DNA of 64,000 nucleotides from NCBI GenBank assembly GCA_030248225.1, contig JASANE010017598.1, positions 58,620 through 122,619 of the forward strand, given 5' to 3'. The notes beneath the pieces were generated by a model. That model was not told the DNA's origin, searched no databases, and was given only the letters and a program-made list of their open reading frames with translations. Both the position numbers and the translations under genes were made by a program. The DNA comes from Trileptium ribeirensis. Its lineage: Eukaryota > Nematoda > Enoplea > Enoplida > Thoracostomopsidae. Below are positions 13,180 to 24,698 of this stretch, piece after piece (the stretch's first letter is position 1; each line of letters starts with the position of its first letter).

Positions 13180-14770
13180 ATTAGGATTATTATTATTATA
13201 AATACATTAGCACAACTTTTCTCAACGTAAAATTTGTTTAAACTCTCAGTATGACTATAATGGCGAGGAGTACCATTTGGCGTACTATTTCTTGCCTCCG
13301 CATGTTACGATTGCTGAATCATGTGCTAGCGATCATCGTTTTAGAGATTTCGACCATGGCGAAGGGTAGATAAGCCTTGCCTTGGAGCGAGGCAACATTG
13401 AGTTGAAATCAGTCAAAATTCATAAACAATTTAGTATTCCACAGTCGTGAAGTCTGCTATTGAACAGTGACAGCGAAGGAGCACCAACAATTTCAGGAGG
13501 CAGCGAGTTCCAGACACAAACAATGCGATGCGGGAAAAAATACCCTCGACAATCCAGACGAGCGATGTCGACAATTTCCATTTTGAAGTCATGACCACGA
13601 GTGCCGGCAAATCCCGGGACACAGTAATTTGAGAATTCGAGAGTAACTTGACCAGGGGTCATCCGATATACCAATATCAACTCCGAACTCTTCGAGCGGC
13701 TAAAGATTGGATACCGACATATTTAAGACGCTCATCATATATGGCTAATGCCGAAAGGTGGGTAAGAATTTGGTTGCCAACCGCTGGACTTTTTCGATTA
13801 CCAATATATCTCTGTCATAGCGAGGTCATCAAACATTGACCGCATATTCAAAGTGCGGTCGAATTAGAGAACTATGAAGTTGAAGCCAGACAAACTTCCA
13901 TCAATAAGAGGAAAGCAATTGTTTTTGGCTTGTCTGCGACCATAGCACAATGTTCCGACGATTTCATGTCTTCACAATAACACCTCAATCCTTACGGAAA
14001 TCAACGGTTTTAGCACGTTTTTCACAAAACCATACATGGCACAGGGGTTGCCTGTGCCACAATGGATAACATGACTCTTCAGCTCGTTAATAGTAACGCA
14101 CCATTCGTTACAATAATTAGTCAGACCGTCCAGGTCGAACTGAAGTGCATCAAAATCAGCATCTGGATCATAACGTAACACTTTGTGAGCAAGCGGAAGA
14201 TCATCGGCGAATATAAAAACAGCACACGAAACATGTTCATCAATGTTGTTCACAATTATAATAAAGAGTAATGGTTCCAGGACGTAGCCCTGGGGGACTC
14301 CACTGTGGACAGTTGTCCAACCCAATCGCTATTGGAAGAAACCATTTGGCGTCAGGCAGTTAAATAATCTGTGAATCATCTGAGGAGGGCACCAGTAACT
14401 CCATACTGCCCTAGTTTGTGAATCAAAGCGGTGATATTTACCTTGTCGAATGCTTTATGGAAGTCTACATTTACTATATCAACCCAGTCGCCCTGGTCAA
14501 GACATCGTGTTGCAAAGTTCAAAAAATCCATAAGTTGGGTTATGGTCAACCTGCGAGAACGAAAGCAATTATTGTGAGAGTCATACTGAAGGTTGTTCTC
14601 AGTTAGGAATGTATTAAGCTGATCTTTAACAATAACTTCCAAAACCTTGCTAACACTGGCAGTAAGACTAATAGGGCGATAGTTGCAGCATCTGTTGTGA
14701 TTGCCAACACACTTGTAAATTGGGACTATTTTTGCGTCACGCCACTGGAGACAAAGGCGCCATTGTCAAA
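13180..14770 (-). pseudogene. Dead non-LTR (LINE) reverse transcriptase, 3' part
   Basis: Read on the - strand, this encodes the reverse transcriptase of a CR1/Jockey-like LINE. Visible in order are LQWRDAKIVPIYK, NYRPISLTASVSKVLE, DWVDIVNVDFHKAFDKVN (RT block with the first Asp), HSGVPQG, the FADD catalytic box, then WNSLPPEIV near the C-terminus. The frame is broken several times and an in-frame stop follows the LLR segment near 14375. The 5' half with the endonuclease is absent, which is typical 5' truncation. At the 3' end the - strand finishes in aatgtatttataataataat, a simple-repeat tail near 13180-13210. It is a neutral relic. Confidence 0.88.
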
Positions 14771-15296
14771 GGATAGAATATGAAAAGATTTGGAGATAAT
14801 TTGAGAACGAAAGGACAATGTCATGATTCTTGTGTGATAAAAGATGGTTGTACTTTTAGCATAAAAATCGCACTGTATGCGGTACTCTACAGTCTATAGG
14901 TACGGTACTCTATAAAAGACTGTTGCTGGTTCGCGGTTCCTTGGAGACGACCTTGTAGCTCGCTTGAAAGCAATTCGTTGTGAAAAAGAATTTTATCATT
15001 CTAATGTTGTTGAAATTTCGAAAAATGTGACAGTCATTCTTGGCGGGTACTGTTGTTGACGTATGTTTCGTGCTAAATTTTTGGCTCACAAATTGGATCA
15101 CAATGGGGATAATTGTACATTATGGCAACTAGGTCGTCTAGTATTTCATCTGGGTCATTTTGAAATTAGATGCAAATCGAGCGCTAAGCATAGTAGTTGC
15201 TTTCATAAATCTCTAAGAAGAGAGTTTGTGAGTGAAAGAAGGAAAACCATAATTTACTGTCACGTTCCTTCTTCAGCTTAAGGGAAAGTTCGTCTT

Positions 15297-17825
15297 TTTC
15301 TTATGTAATATCCACGTGACGCTGCTGCATTACGCACTTCCAACGCAGTGCCCATACGACCCCGGCTATCGTGACTTCAAGGGCGGACCTGTTGAGTTTA
15401 AATTACTCGAATTTTCTTTCTTACGAGGGTCAGGCCCAAGGAATTACGGGGCTTAGCAAGCCGCAGGAGCGCTTCACAGGATGTGTTCTGATCCTGCCGG
15501 ACGGGTTGCGCACGTAGTCTACGAGGTACTACCTTTGAGGTCCCCAGGGAGGTTGGCTCCGTCACCTGCTCACAGGCCAAAGAGACCACACCGCTATTTC
15601 CTATCCACGTTTAACCCGGGAAGTGTAAAATTTCGGGTGTTTGGGCTTGATTGAAATTGGTTCCCGCTTTCTCGAAACGGTTAACTTATTTAGCCAGTGG
15701 TTAACATTAATTTTCAGACAAAAAAGTTTTGGATTTAGTTGAACATGGGGTTTCGGTTGAGTGGGGGACGAACATGGGGGAAAACCTCACGAATATGTGA
15801 CGAGGGATTTGGAAAGTGGGGTCCCTTTCCAAACACCCCCACTGTGGGCGAAGCCGACCTATTAGTTACGTCAACTACACTAATACAGCATAAATAGTAA
15901 TATTATTTTACTAGTGTTTTAAAATAAATTACAGTTTTTTAACAGGTGTAACCGAAATGAAAAAACTAGCAAATTTTTATTCACACTGCTGTTTGTAGCT
16001 TTTATGTATTTAAATATCACGTGACGCTGCTGCATTACGCATTTCCAGACGTAATGCCCATACACCCCGGCTATCGTGACTTCAAGGGCGGACCTGTTGA
16101 GTTTAAATTACTCGAATTTTCTTTCTTCGAGGGTCAGGCCCAAGGAATTACGGGGCTTAGCAAGCCGCAGGAGCGCTTCACAGGATGTGTTTGATCCTGC
16201 CGGACGGGTTGCGCACGTAGTCTACGAGGTACTACCTTTGAGGTCCCCAGGGAGGTTGGCTCCGTCACCTGCTCACAGGCCAAAGAGACCACACCGCTAT
16301 TTCCTATCCACGTTTAACCCGGGAAGTGTAAAATTTCGGGTGTTTGGGCTTGATTGAAATTGGTTCCCGCTTTCTCGAAACGGTTAACTTATTTAGCCAG
16401 TGGTTAACATTAATTTTCAGACAAAAAAGTTTTGGATTTAGTTGAACATGGGGTTTCGGTTGAGTGGGGGACGAACATGGGGGAAAACCTCACGAATATG
16501 TGATGAGGGATTTGGAAAGTGGGGTCCCTTTCCAAACACCCCCACTGTGGGCGAAGCCGACCTATTAGTTACGTCAACTACACTAATACAGCATAAATAG
16601 TAATATTATTTTACTAGTGTTTTAAAATAAATTACAGTTTTTTAACAGGTGTAACCGAAATGAAAAAACTAGCAAATTTTTATTCAACACTGCTGTTTGT
16701 AGCTTTCTATGTATATTAGATATCGACGTGACGCTGCTGCATTACGCAATTCCCAGACGTAATGCCCATACGACCCCGGCTATCGTGACTTCAAGGGCGG
16801 ACCTGTTGAGTTTAAATTACTCGAATTTTCTTTCTTACGAGGGTCAGGCCCAAGAAATTACGGAGCTTAGCAAGCCGCAGGAGTGCTTCACAGGATGTGT
16901 TCTGATCCTGCCGGACGGGTTGCGCACGTAGTCTACGAGGTACTACCTTTGAGGTCCCCAGGGAGGTTGGCTCCGTCACCTACTCACAGGCCAAAGAGAC
17001 CACACCGCTATTTCCTATCCACGTTTAACCAGGGAAGTGTAAAATTTTGGGTGTTTGGGCTTGATTGAAATTGGTTCCCGCTTTCTCGAAACGGTTAACT
17101 TATTTAGCTAGTGGTTAACATTAATTTTCAGACAAAAAAGTTTTGGATTTAGTTGAACATGGGGTTTCGGTTGAGTGGGGGACGGACATGGGGGAAAACC
17201 TCACGAATATGTGATGAGGGATTTGGAAAGTAGGGTCCCTTTCCAAACACCCCCCACTGTGGGCAAAGCCGACCTATTAGTTACGTCAACTACACTAATA
17301 CAGCATAAATAATAATATTATTTTACTAGTGTTTTAAAATAAATTACAGTTTTTTACAGGTGTAACCGAAATGAAAAAACTAGCAAATTTTTATTCAACA
17401 CTGCTGGTTGTAGCTTTCTATGTATATTAGATATCGACGTGACGCTGCTGCATTACGCACTTCCCAGACGTAATGCCCATACGACCCCGGCTATCGTGAC
17501 TTCAAGGGCGGACCTGATGGGTTTCAATTACGCGAATGTCTTTTCCCACGCGAGTCAGGCCCAAGAAATGACGGAGCTTAGCAAGCCGCTGGAGCGCTTC
17601 ACAGGATGTGTTCTGATCCTGCCGGACGGGTTGCGCACGTAGTCTACGAGGTACTACCTTTGAGGTCCCCAGGGAGGTTGGCTCCGTCACCTGCTCAAAC
17701 GCCAAAGAGACCACACCGCTATTTCCTATCCACGTTTAACCCGGGAAGTGTAAAATTTTGGGTGTTTGGGCTTGATTGAAATTGGTTCCCGCTTTCTCGA
17801 AACGGTTAACTTATTTAGCCAGTGG
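15297..17825. repeat. Tandem array of ~707-bp units (about 3.6 copies)
   Basis: The motif gtgacgctgctgcattacgc recurs at 15316, 16021, 16728 and 17439, spacings of 705, 707 and 711 bp. Each unit has two parts: a GC-richer ~390-bp block and a ~310-bp block that is half of the CTGG MITE family (ttcagacaaaaaagttttgg ... cccccactgtggg) plus a tail. Array units are nearly identical, suggesting recent amplification. The array stops abruptly at 17825 in the middle of a unit. Confidence 0.93.
17439..17642 (+). pseudogene. Exon-like open block in the fourth array unit, unknown
   Basis: This unit reads openly from MTLLHYALPRRNAHTTPAIV through RADLMGFNYANVF to FTGCVLILPDGLRT before TAG. It is preceded by gtatattag, which looks like a splice acceptor. 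Copies 1 and 2 have small indels. Copy 3 (16728-16931) keeps the frame but differs at many codons. The block has higher GC than its surroundings. I do not recognise the protein. It could be an exon fragment captured from a host gene or a chance ORF. No donor-defined end is evident. Confidence 0.3.
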
Positions 17826-20089
17826 CCCCCACTAGGGTCCGGCAAATCCCTAGACGTTTAACGTCGGATTCGCGCGTGCCTAAATTTCCTATTCTGTGTG
17901 CTCAGCGTGAGTTTACAATTTGCGGTAACTTCCTCTTATGAGTCGCACGAGTCGTACTTATACACTATAACATAATTAATACACGTATAGGTAATCGGCG
18001 AGTCACGCTAAGGTTTGCTTCTTCAATGCGCGTGTCAAACCTGAACGTGGGTCGTCGATTGGGGTGACGGATTTCACACCCCTTTCTGAAATACCTATCG
18101 CTACGATTGTCAGCAAAACGCTTGGACACGATGGGTTCAAAGAGAACATTTATTGACGAGTCACAATTAGGGTATAGATAGTAACATATTGTACGGGCGA
18201 ATACAATAGATATAATGTCGCTAATATGGTACGCTGTTAAGAAAATGAGCATAGCGGTGAACGGGGTGGGTTGCGAAGTCATCGCCTTTTTCACGGAACT
18301 CTCACAGCTGAGTCAAAATCACGGCGTGTACTGCTAAGCCTTTTCCAATGGCAGCTGTGCTTACCTTACTCATGAAAAACAGTGGGTCAAGTTAAAAAGC
18401 CAGTACCGGCGAGTGCTACGGTTAGTTATCGATAAAAGAGTCGCCATTGAACTAACTACTTGCTCGGTACTACGTTTGCTAACAGAGAGGGTACTCCGAC
18501 AAAATAGCAGGTTCAGGTAAGCGAAAGGCGGTAGTAAAACGAGGCATGCGGGACAAAGCGTGCAAGGGAAAATTTATGGGACTCAATCTTGCTCATCCTA
18601 ATCACGAAGCTATGGTACATGATAAGTAAGCATTGGTAGCGATTGGATTATATACGGCAAGGTATCATTACAAACGGAAAAGGTATATAGCTATACATAT
18701 TGACGGAACGGTAAGTTTGGGAGGCAATCCTTGGTACGACTCACGATTTTTCTACGTTGCGACGAAGGTACGATATTAAATTTTCTTCCTACTCGCATAC
18801 ATACATACGTACTTACAGTGACCGTGTAAATTTTTCAATGGGATGTGCGGATATACTGGTTAACTTTGGTTCTTATTTCCTTATGCAATCAAGTTATTTC
18901 TCGAGCAATGGAACAATGAAAGTTTCGGCGTCTTGTATAGGCGTAACTGATTATGTTTGGGTTCTGACTTCCTACAAAATTACTCCACAAGTACGAGCGC
19001 TAAAGTTCGGTCTTAATTTGCGGTTAACCCATGACCTACATAACTTATTAAAATGACTTTTCGTGTCTATAATGGTAAGCTAAAGTGAGATTACAACTAG
19101 TCGAGTAGAATTATCCCATAAATCGCGCGTGGGTCCCGGTAGACTAAGGTTGGGACCGAGTTTTCTATCTTTTCTACGCTTCCGAATCCGACAACCATTG
19201 CCGTAATTCACTATGCGGGTGATGCCGAAAAGCGGCTGTGCGTTGTCATTATACAAATTGTTTATACCAATTTTGGGACATAGGGGCAACGGTTAAAATT
19301 TCATTGAGGTACTTAGAACTTTGACTAAATGTAGAACCATGCGTAACGATGGCTCGCTGGTCATCGGCACTATCCTAATGATACCAAAACTTAAGTTATT
19401 TTGACTTGAAGAGGTTCTCAAAAATGAGCTCTATTTGGTACTAAAGTTGTAATAGCATTTTGGGCTTGCCTACTCGACAAGGCGAGTTAATAAGCGGAGG
19501 CCCCGGTTGTCGGGACAACCGTAGCAATTTTACTAGCTTATCTTATTCGAGTTACATCCTTATACTGAGCGGTCTTCTAGTTTCCGACCGAGATTTTGAT
19601 TCTAACTCTGTAGGGGCTGGAGAAACCTACAATTCTTGATATCTTCCTAATTTACCAGCCTTTCTCTATGAAATATCGCATGGCGACTGGGCTTGGCATT
19701 CTGTATTGATTTCCCAGGACCGGGTCAACGGTCCTCACTAAAAGTGGTCCGTCGGGCCAAGACCCGATAACCTCGGCATCGCGTTTGGCGATGTCGACAA
19801 CTTTAAGATACAACAATCCTAACACTCGTAATACGAGTTATCAACACTGGGGAAAATAATATTTTCCCTTTCCTAACCTAATTACATGGAAAAGCAAGAC
19901 CGAAATAGACTTACGAAAATAGTATAATTTGTGCAATTTGGACTGCAACCCGAACGGCGGTCGTGCGGTTCGGAGTTGGATTGCCTATAACTTTTGAACG
20001 GACCACGGCTTTGTCGGATTCAATAGCGTAAATGAAAGGCCTAATGGGCCTCTATTGATAGAAGAAAAATCATCAAGGTTTCTAGAATA

Positions 20090-20610
20090 GATATCGAGTT
20101 AGTGACGTGTAAAATTAGGGTAGGGTCGGACCTCTATCGGGCCGTCGGGTTTGTGATTCCGACCCGATAGTGTTGGTTTAAAGTGGTATCCGATAGCGGA
20201 CATTCCCACAAAGAAACAGCGAGAAATTCAATCAAATTCCTGGAGAGAATATCAAAATATTTTAATTTTACATTTTCGGTGGGATTAGGCTTCTTCTAGG
20301 CCATCGGATTTGTGTTTGCGACTCGAAATCGATAGGTCTTGTAGTCACATTCGTTAGTGGACACTACTACGAAGAAACTGCCAAAGTTTTAGCAAATTTC
20401 CTGGAGTAAATCCTAAGATATTTCAATTTCCTTATTTTAGTGGGGGCAGGCCCCTTCAGGGTCGTCGGGTTTGTATTTCCGACGCGATATTTGAACGTTT
20501 TAAATATCGAAACTATGGCTCGGATCCTCCTAGGGATCCGGGTAAAGTTCTAATCGAATCCCTGGGGTAGTTATTGAGATATAATGATTTTCTATTTAGG
20601 CGAGGTGTCT
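20090..20610. repeat. Diverged ~160-bp tandem repeat with internal hairpin
   Basis: The word (g/a)tcgg(g/a)tttgtg-tt-cga occurs at 20144, 20303 and 20464, spacings of 159 and 161 bp. Each is followed by a similar sequence with gaagaaac(a/t)g, aattcctggag and a T-rich run. In two copies the word is one arm of a stem (gtcgg ... ccgac). Copies are strongly diverged, so the array is old. Confidence 0.6.
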
Positions 20611-23319
20611 CATTCGCGGTACGTTAAATCAGTGTGACCGGTGATTCTAATACCAAACTTTCAGATGCCGTCGATGCCTACAGCACCATTATCTCATCAC
20701 CAAAACTCAACTGAGTTCCGGCAATAACTTTGGAATTCTCCAATAAGTAACTTTATCCTAGATTCTTTCTTGTAAAATAGCAAAACGTCGGACAGCCTTG
20801 TGTCCAAAGAAAACGGTAAAACGCAGAAAATCTTGAGCAAGATCATCGGCAAAAGCTTGACAAAATTCGGTACGACATGACCTCGGATGATTCGGAGTGC
20901 AACTGTTGATTTCCATTCAAAATAGGGTTTGTTTAACCTCGGTCGGCTCAATGATCATATTTTCCAATGCTATCTCAACTCCGGGAAACATGTAAAATAA
21001 GTCTAAACGCGAGTGTCACGCTTATTTATGTCCTAACTCAATGACCGAGGGAGGTTCAGTACGCTTCGAGAGTTGGATCTAATCGTGTGAATGGCTAATG
21101 ATGGCTACGGATCTGCGGGACAGGCTAGGGCGGGCAGGGCTAACATGAAAAAGGCAAGTGTGGACAGGGGAGGCAAGATGCTACACAATACTACGTTTAC
21201 TAGCACACTATTCAACCCTACGGGCTAACTGATAACTCTGCTTCTACCTCTCAGGCATATACGGTAACCCTAACCGCTTCCCTGTCCACACTTACAGTCT
21301 TTCGTTCCGACGGTCGACGTCCATCGCGCGCGTCCATCCATCCACGAACCAAAGCGAAAAACTAATCGATAGTAACTAACAAGTGAAAGCACTGGAAACT
21401 GAAGAGCGCCAGAGCCGGTCTGCAAACCGACCGCACTCTGCGCTGTCGAAGTCATACTGAACTCTGCAGAGTTATTGCAACTCTGCTTTTATACTAGAAT
21501 TTTAAATTTTTGAATTTAGTGGTGGTTGAAGTGCTTATTCAGCACTTTTGGGGCAATTTGACCCCAATTCTAAGCCTTTAAATCAATACTGTTATCGGAA
21601 CGAATTCCGATCATATTTTGGACAATTTCGATGTCCGAATCTTACTTAATTCATTTGATTTATTACTCTATTTATATCAATCTAATATTAAATTTCTTCA
21701 AACTTCGTACAAAGTTTCCACAAAGTGCTAATAATACTATAATAAACTACGTCGGTTTAAAAGAAGCAAAAACGTCCTTTGACATCCAAACGGGTATGCC
21801 ACAGACTGTAAAGCAACAGTAAAAGTGTATCTCCAGTAGTCCGTCCAACGCTAACATCAAGCTTAATATTAAATTCATATTTATTTTTTTCTATTTTTTT
21901 ATTTTATTTCTTTATACTGATAAGAAGTCTTTTAATGTAAAACTTTCTATATACATATATCGTGCGCCTGTTTACTCAGCGGCTCATCAAAACGTGCCTC
22001 ACTATAAAGCTTTATACATGTTAGTATTGAGCTAGCGGTGAAGTTCATATCGCCTTGTTAATACAGGAGGGTCAGTTCAATGGCCTGTAAAGAAGCAACG
22101 ACGCAACCACCTGAAACTAAATTTATATTAAATTTAATATCAATTTCGTTTAAGTATTGTTTGTTCAAGGAGATGTAAGCTAACGTCCATGGCAAGAACT
22201 AATATACATACGATAGACCCGGTTAACCGTTATAATAGCTTAATAATACGTTGATATAAACTGTATGCTAAATCGATATAAAATTTGTTGGTCCGCCGAT
22301 AAGAAAATGCAACTTTATATAAATCTAATAGTATAATATAAAACTTGTATCAAACAGACGCGGCTTATGTAAACAAAAGAAAAGAAAAGAGTGCAAAGGC
22401 GTAAAAAGAGGGTGGGGGTCCCCGAGGGATGGCCAGAGTGCCAAACGAGGTTCGGATTCGGACTCAGCAAGTCCGACCGAACAAAACGATATGTAACAGG
22501 ACCGTATTCGGTCCACAGAAAATGAGCTCTTGGGGGAGGGTCCATGCCAAATTTTTCCCCGGATAGGATGTTTTAGACGGCTCCCGCGAGTTCGGGGCGC
22601 GCTTTTCTGGGGTGTTTTATACATATATGGGTTAGCCTCGACAAGGGGAATCAAATGAGGGGTTACACGCCAGTTACAGGTTACGAAATTTTGAAATCCC
22701 CAACGGTTCCGGCGTTATGGGCCGGAGCCGATACTTTCGGTACCAAGTTTTCCCAAATTTTCATTTTTGTTTCTTATCTCAACCAGCGAGACTGAACGCT
22801 GGTAAATAATATTTCATAACGCCTTACGAGTGTCGTGATACATATTGAACACTGGAAAATTTAAGATTTTGGATTTGAACTTATATTTTTCAAGGAATTT
22901 TCTCAATTGCTGTTCGCTTTCGGGCGAACAGTCACCTTTTTGTTCATTCGTGGGGACGGTCGTGACGGGTGTCCGTCACGGCCAATCTTTCCAAAAACAA
23001 TTTGCGACAAGTTTTGGCAGTCCTACCATGAGGGGTAGGGCTATTCCTACGTATATTCATATATCGGGTTCAGCAGGGAGAGTCGTACCATCCTAAAGGT
23101 CCTACCATTAGAGTATAAAGCAAGGGCTCACCATACTCGCAATTTCAACGTACAAAAACGCTGCTTTACAAGCGCAGAAATCCCTAGATTTTCCTTAAAG
23201 ATCCTCCTAGGCAAGACAAATTATTTCAAATTTCTTGTGCCTCCAAACTTACACACCACAAAGGTACCACAACATATAACAATCATACGATATAAATGGC
23301 ATGGAATGACAATAATTAG

Positions 23320-23960
23320 TGGGGCTTTTATGGCCAATAAACAGCACAATTACATTGCAAGGTACAATAACGAGTATCATTATCCTATAAATACCAATGG
23401 AACGTGGCGCTTTTCTGGCCAATAAATCGACACAGTTAATACACGACGAATAGATATACATAATCAATGGCATAATTTTTCGTTATAACAGTAAGAATGG
23501 TACAAAACTATGGTAGGTGTCGGCGCTTTTACGGCCTCTACCATCATGATATACGATACGGAAACAACGATCATAGACGGTATGAAATCAAGATGAACTT
23601 AGGGACTTTTATGGCTTTTACAACCCAAAATTATGATACGAACAAGATACAACGATAACATCTTTATATACCTATATACCCGTATGTACACCTATATGAG
23701 TACATTTGAATCGAACTGCCGGACTGTTGTAATATTCCTGAAAATATATATGATCATCGATAGTAATTTCAGTGGAATATACGTATATGATACGGTCACG
23801 ATTATCCGAATAGAATGTGTAACAAGCGCCTTCGTGGCCAATACAATGTGGTTACCATGGAACAATGGCGGCAACGTTACATGCGTGTCTATATATTTGT
23901 ACATATATACGCGATTCAAGTACAGCAAGGGAACCTTTATGGTTCTAAGATCAATCGGTA
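23320..23960. repeat. Degenerate tandem repeat with gcttttatggcc core
   Basis: The core g-gcttttatggcc and variants appear near 23326, 23408, 23522, 23604, 23830 and 23933. Spacings are irregular (82 to about 226 bp), and intervening sequence shares tacgat, acaatgg and tata words. It reads as an old, decaying tandem array. Confidence 0.45.
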
Positions 23961-24150
23961 ACTATATAGATATACATACGCATATTTACGATTACCATGC
24001 TTCTATAATTACTCATTCCTGAAATACTAACAATGATACCCTTTTTGATTCTTAAAACTGTCGGCGGTGCGGACCGAAACATGACAGAAATCTCCAGTAC
24101 GTAACGAGGAAACGATTTGTGATTTGTACTATATATATATATGTATTACG

Positions 24151-24440
24151 CTGTGGACAGGATTTTTTTGTATTCGGTAAAATGTTGACCATTACACTGT
24201 GGACAGGATTTTTGGTATTCGCTAAAAATGTTGTCCATTACACTGTGGACAGTATTTCTGTACTCGGTTAAAAATGTTGTCCATTATCCTGTGGACAGGA
24301 TTTCTGTACTCAGTTAAAAATGTTGTCCATTACCCTGTGGACAGGATTTTTTGTGAACTTATAAATGTTGTCCATTGGAGTGTGGCGAGGATTACGGTAA
24401 ATGCTGGCCATGGGAGTGTGGCCAGGATTATGGGTTTTCA
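24151..24440. repeat. 46-bp minisatellite, about 6 copies
   Basis: The unit starts ctgtggacaggatttttgta and contains gttgtccatta. Starts are at 24151, 24197, 24243, 24289 and 24335, each exactly 46 bp apart. Two decayed copies follow at about 24380 and 24416. The ctgtggacagg core equals the end sequence of the CTGG-type MITEs found elsewhere in the window, which may be how the array began. Confidence 0.92.
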
Positions 24441-24698
24441 GTAGAAGCTTGCCATAAGGCTATAGTCAGATTAATCCACCTAGTAACGATCCGTATGGAT
24501 CTGTTACACATATTTTTTAGTTAGACCTTGCGATTTAGTGATAATTTCCGGTGGGTGTTTTTGGTGTCTACAGGTTTTAGGTCGACCGTTCGGGATGTTT
24601 TTTATTTTTTCGAAATCTTTACAGGTGTGTGTACACACCATTTGACGATTTTATGGTTTTGTTTTTTTTGAATTCCTCAAAATTGAAAATAAGCTGTT

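Larger units (their letters stand above)
17826..24150. other. Unclassified tract, hairpin-dense between 19.5 and 23.0 kb
   Basis: No gene, LINE, LTR or known MITE family was found here. The tract starts sharply at the array edge (gtgg|cccccactaggg). Between 19504 and 22980 I count many perfect inverted repeats with loops of 1-8 nt, for example 19504-19521 (8-bp stem), 19850-19868 (9 bp), 20521-20540 (7 bp), 21529-21547 (7 bp), 21594-21611 (7 bp), 22450-22482 (7-bp inner plus 6-bp outer stem), 22782-22803 (7 bp), 22910-22931 (8 bp) and 22961-22980 (8 bp). Short open frames here have no family motifs. Confidence 0.6.

Noticed and set aside
17965..18294. 109-codon ORF on the - strand in the unclassified tract
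   Set aside because: Its start has no context and the sequence matches no family that I know. I keep it as part of the unexplained tract.
23633..24022. 129-codon ORF on the + strand
   Set aside because: Made of degenerate tandem repeat with ata/tac words. No protein motif.
17826..24150. rRNA or tRNA gene as the source of the hairpins
   Set aside because: I looked for the most conserved small- and large-subunit rRNA words and a tRNA T-loop with matching stems and found none.
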